A stretch of DNA of 64,000 nt from Euglena gracilis. Taxonomy: Eukaryota > Euglenida > Euglenophyceae > Euglenales. Made by a program: the position numbers and the translations under genes. This document shows positions 39,120 to 64,000 of this stretch, in pieces; position 1 is the stretch's first letter; each line of letters begins with the position of its first letter. The notes beneath the pieces were generated by a model, which saw only the letters and a program-made list of their open reading frames with translations, did no database searches and was not told the DNA's origin. The stretch is from contig CP154957.1 in assembly GCA_039621445.1 (NCBI GenBank), positions 16,252,595 through 16,316,594 on the forward strand. Direction: 5' to 3'.

Positions 39120-40666
39120 ATGGCCGACCCATTCGTCCGGCCTGGGGGCAACTTCGCCTCCCAAATCGAGCACCTCGTCTCCCGTTACCCGGGCACTGGC
39201 CACGCGGACACCTCCACGCAGACATTCAGTACGCGTGTATCCCCAAAATATTTTTTATCCCCAAAAATTTTTTATCCACAAATAATGTTTTTGTGTCGCC
39301 GCAAAGTTGCGATACACACCAAATATGAAACGAATGTCTGCCTCCAAGTACGAGTGGGCGTCCCACCAGCAGCGGGACTCTGTGCGGGCGTCTGCCGGGC
39401 TTTGGATTTTCTCTTCGAAGATTGCTCCTCTGGCGGAAAAGGTCGCAGGGTTAGCCAGGCCAAGGACATGCTTTCCTGCAAACACTGCAAGTGATTGTGA
39501 ACACCAATGCCAATGTCAGTCCCGCATTTCTCTGGCATCGGATTTGTCCACCGTCAATAATAAACCAATTAAACAGAGCGAAACAGAATACACAAAGGAT
39601 TTGCACGCCATTGTCCTCATGAAATTAACCGCATGATGCGGTTTTGCAAAGCCCACCTTTCGCTTAAAATGGTTGAGAATTTACAGGGTTTTTTAGAAAG
39701 GCTTGGCCGGGGGGTTCACCTCCCCAAATATAGCCACTCCTCATTTTTTTTATTTGGGCGGGTTTTCAAGACTTTCAAGGGGTTTAATTTTGGTGGGCAC
39801 ATATTTGGCAGGAAAGTCAAACTTCCGCAGACGAAAAGCGTTGATGTTTCCCAATACAGGCTTTCCTTCTTTTCCCCCAAATTTCACCATTGCGAAGCAA
39901 AATTCCAGCTGGTCACCATCGCCAAGTTCATTGCCTAAAATTGCCGCAGGCTGATATTTTTTGCATCATTTTCCCATCTTGCATCGCTTGTGCGTGGCTC
40001 ACACCGAGAGAGGGGTTCATACCGGGGGATGAGGGACGGGGTGGGGAAAATGTTGTGGTAAAAGATCTCGGCTAAATTGTCCACATTTTCCTGTCCTTTT
40101 GCTCAATAGTGACTCTTGCACAGGTTGTTTAGAGTGAGAAACACGTCAAGAATCAGCTTAAAGTGCCGAAAATTTTTTGGCATTCGCTGGAAGAAAATCG
40201 GGTTTCCCTTGAACTTACCAGAATGACCTTTGGCAGATCCTAAACAGAATGTGGTTTTTTTTACAGCATAGTATTTTTCCATTTTTGAATTTTGGATTTG
40301 AGATGACCTGAGATTCTGACGTGGATTCTGATAAATCTCCCTGAAAAGTTTTTGTCCACATTTTCCCCCGTCCGTTTTCAGCAGGCGTCCATGAGTTTTT
40401 CCCAGCATTTCAAGGATTCGCCCAATATTTTTCCGGCATGGATTTTTCCTGTTGCCAATTCCTCCCGGCCAGACTTCCCCCTGGTACTCGGGGGGAGAGG
40501 TCAGGCGCCCGGCAGCATCGCGTCGTACGTCGGCCACCACTCCCTCCTCGCCTACTTTGCCGTGGCGGAGAACGAGCCCATCGCCCGCGTGCGGTTCCGC
40601 CTGCTGGAGAAGATGAAGCAGCCGTGCGGCAAGCCGCCCGTGGCCCAGGAGGAGGAGGAGCAGTGA
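39120..40666 (+). CDS. SF3B5: Splicing factor 3B subunit 5 (SF3b10)
   Basis: A small subunit of the U2 snRNP SF3b complex, which helps define the branch point. Three exons: 39120-39215, 39346-39381, 40505-40666; 97 aa against 86 in animals. Family hallmarks are present: QIEHLVSRYPGTGHADTS at the N-terminus, KYEWASHQQRDS, then SIASYVGHHSLLAYFAVAENEP and RVRFRLLEKMKQPCGKPP, with an acidic EEEEQ tail. Intron 1 (130 nt) is nonconventional; intron 2 is GT-AG. The second junction adds APGS before the conserved SIASY block, a small lineage-specific insertion or a sign that the acceptor is slightly downstream. It lies 1 kb after FAH and 0.9 kb before the next gene, same strand. Confidence 0.93.
39216..39345 (+). 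other. Nonconventional intron 1 of SF3B5 (best example)
   Basis: CAG (39219-39221) is at +4..+6 and CTG (39338-39340) at -8..-6. CAGACATTC and GAATGTCTG are perfect 9-bp inverted repeats. The 8-mers outside them, CCTCCACG and CCTCCAAG, match at 7 of 8. The join, GHADTS|KYEW, is exactly the conserved protein. The only canonical alternative would insert about 20 residues into a highly conserved site. At 130 nt it looks like a minimal MITE. Confidence 0.88.
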
Positions 40667-41555
40667 GCGCGAGGTTGCTCGACGAGCGGGTTGGCGGCGG
40701 CTGTGGTGTAGTCACTACCCCCCCCCCCCCGGGATGGGGTTAGTGACCAGCTGGCTCGGAGTACCCCCAATAGGTGCCTGGGTGTGCGCCACCGAACTTG
40801 ATAAGCATTTATCAGGGAGGGCAGGTTCAATTGACGGGGGGGGGGGGAGGACTCGGGTGCCCAGTGAAAATGCTGTGCCCGTCAAGTTCTGCTGGCAAAA
40901 TGAATCCTTGAGCAGGACTGAGGCCGAAGGGGACTCATCCCACGGAGGGGGGGGGGCAGCCAGTCAGCAGCCTTTTTCCAACCCCATATTTCCCATCAAC
41001 GAGTTTTTATTCCTGTCCAGCCACCCGACTGGTCCGTATGGTTACAGATTCTTTGCCTTTGGAGAGTCGAAATACGGCTGCCTAGCTCAAAATTTGGGTC
41101 GAAAGCTGATTGACAAAAAATTGAAACTGCAGAAATAGTTTCCAAATTATGCAAAAAAAATCATCATTTTTGGCATAATTGCAGCTACTTGGAAAATTTT
41201 TGCAGTTATACTTTTTATTCCACAGGGGAGTCCAGCTCAGAGGCCAGCTTGGACTGGCTCAAAAAGGCTGCTGGATGACCCAGCCCCACAACAGGGCGAC
41301 CTCTTCTTGAGACATGTCGTTTGTTGAGCCGGCCTGTCAATGCATGGCGAGCACCCAGGCCATTGGTTCCTGGCCCGCCCGCTCATCCCTGCATTCGCCC
41401 ACAGTTTTCCCAACCTCCATTTACACCTAAGCAGAGAGAGACCCCCAGCCTCAACTCTCTCTGGTCTGCCACAGCCCGGCACTGCCTCACGGACCCTTCG
41501 CACAGCCTGACCCCAACACCCCTTATCCCCACCGACACAGTGACACAGTGACACA
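40667..41555. other. Spacer between SF3B5 and the next gene
   Basis: No exon-like sequence. It has C and G runs (40720-40730, 40837-40847 and 40946-40955) and AT-rich sequence. AG dinucleotides in repeated GACACAGTGACACA just before the next ATG (41539-41548) could accept a spliced leader. Confidence 0.4.
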
Positions 41556-63669
<22,114 letters not shown>

Positions 63670-64000
63670 CGAGGGTGTTACATGATCAGTTGCATGTAGT
63701 CCAGTAGAGCGAGGTTTTGGGTTGTGATGCAAAAGCTCCACCAGTCCAGACTGCTGTTGCTATTTTGTCCGCATCTCGGGGAAAATCATTTCCCCCACCC
63801 CAAACAATGGCCCCCCTGGCGCCCATAGCACCCCTCCCTGGGTTGGGTGCTCTGGGCAGGCAGGGGCGGGCTGTACGGGAATCCTCGAAACCATATGGGT
63901 GGTGGGTGGGGAATTTCGAGGTGCAGGTTTTTAGTGAAAGTTTTCCTTCGGCGCCTTCCCTCCGAAGGAATTTCAGGTGTGGTGGTGGGGGGGACGACTC
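63670..64000. repeat. Window end, dispersed repeat
   Basis: No exon-like sequence follows the stop at 63669. The final stretch (GAAAGTTTTCCTTCGG..., GGTGGTGGGG) resembles 10320-10400 and 46140-46220, other copies of a dispersed repeat with GGTCGACCCCCC motifs. Confidence 0.4.

Overview
This window is nuclear DNA of a eukaryote. GC-rich exons with G/C at most third codon positions are separated by long, repeat-choked introns. My best guess for the organism is a euglenid (Euglena-like, about 0.75). Several introns have no usable GT/GC-AG ends. They instead show short direct repeats at the junctions, inverted repeats just inside their ends, and CAG at +4..+6 facing CTG at -8..-6. As I recall it, that is the published signature of euglenid nonconventional introns. 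An AG that could accept a spliced leader lies 10-40 nt upstream of several start codons. Nothing prokaryotic, viral or CRISPR-like was seen.

Layout, all genes on the + strand: (1) 1-3.9 kb, dispersed repeats ending in the 3' exon of an unidentified gene (3780-3899). (2) 8242-24746, a 16-exon gene for an Ala/Pro/Glu-rich, CS (p23/NudC-like) domain, Sel1-like-repeat, C-terminally membrane-anchored protein. (3) 26637-27611, a weakly supported small gene. (4) 27899-38117, fumarylacetoacetase (FAH, last step of tyrosine catabolism), 11 exons. (5) 39120-40666, SF3B5/SF3b10, a U2 snRNP SF3b subunit, 3 exons. (6) 41556-63669, an unrecognised helical protein, about 10 exons. The products share no pathway; the gaps between genes (0.3-2 kb) are often shorter than the introns.

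Introns and spacers are filled with GT, TC, TTA and GGGT microsatellites, G/C homopolymers, foldback and tandem arrays, large direct duplications, and at least eight short elements with terminal inverted repeats (TIRs) flanked by 8-bp target-site duplications (TSDs), as for non-autonomous hAT transposons (MITEs).

The most interesting observation links the two. The best-supported nonconventional introns look like CAG...CTG elements flanked by near-perfect 8-bp direct repeats, and splicing removes the element plus exactly one repeat copy (3 nt on the left, 5 nt on the right). This suggests that hAT-like MITE insertions are the source of nonconventional introns here and explains the odd +4/-8 position of the CAG/CTG motif. 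Gene models were joined by hand using reading frame, splice sites and family conservation; exon ends in low-complexity stretches are uncertain.
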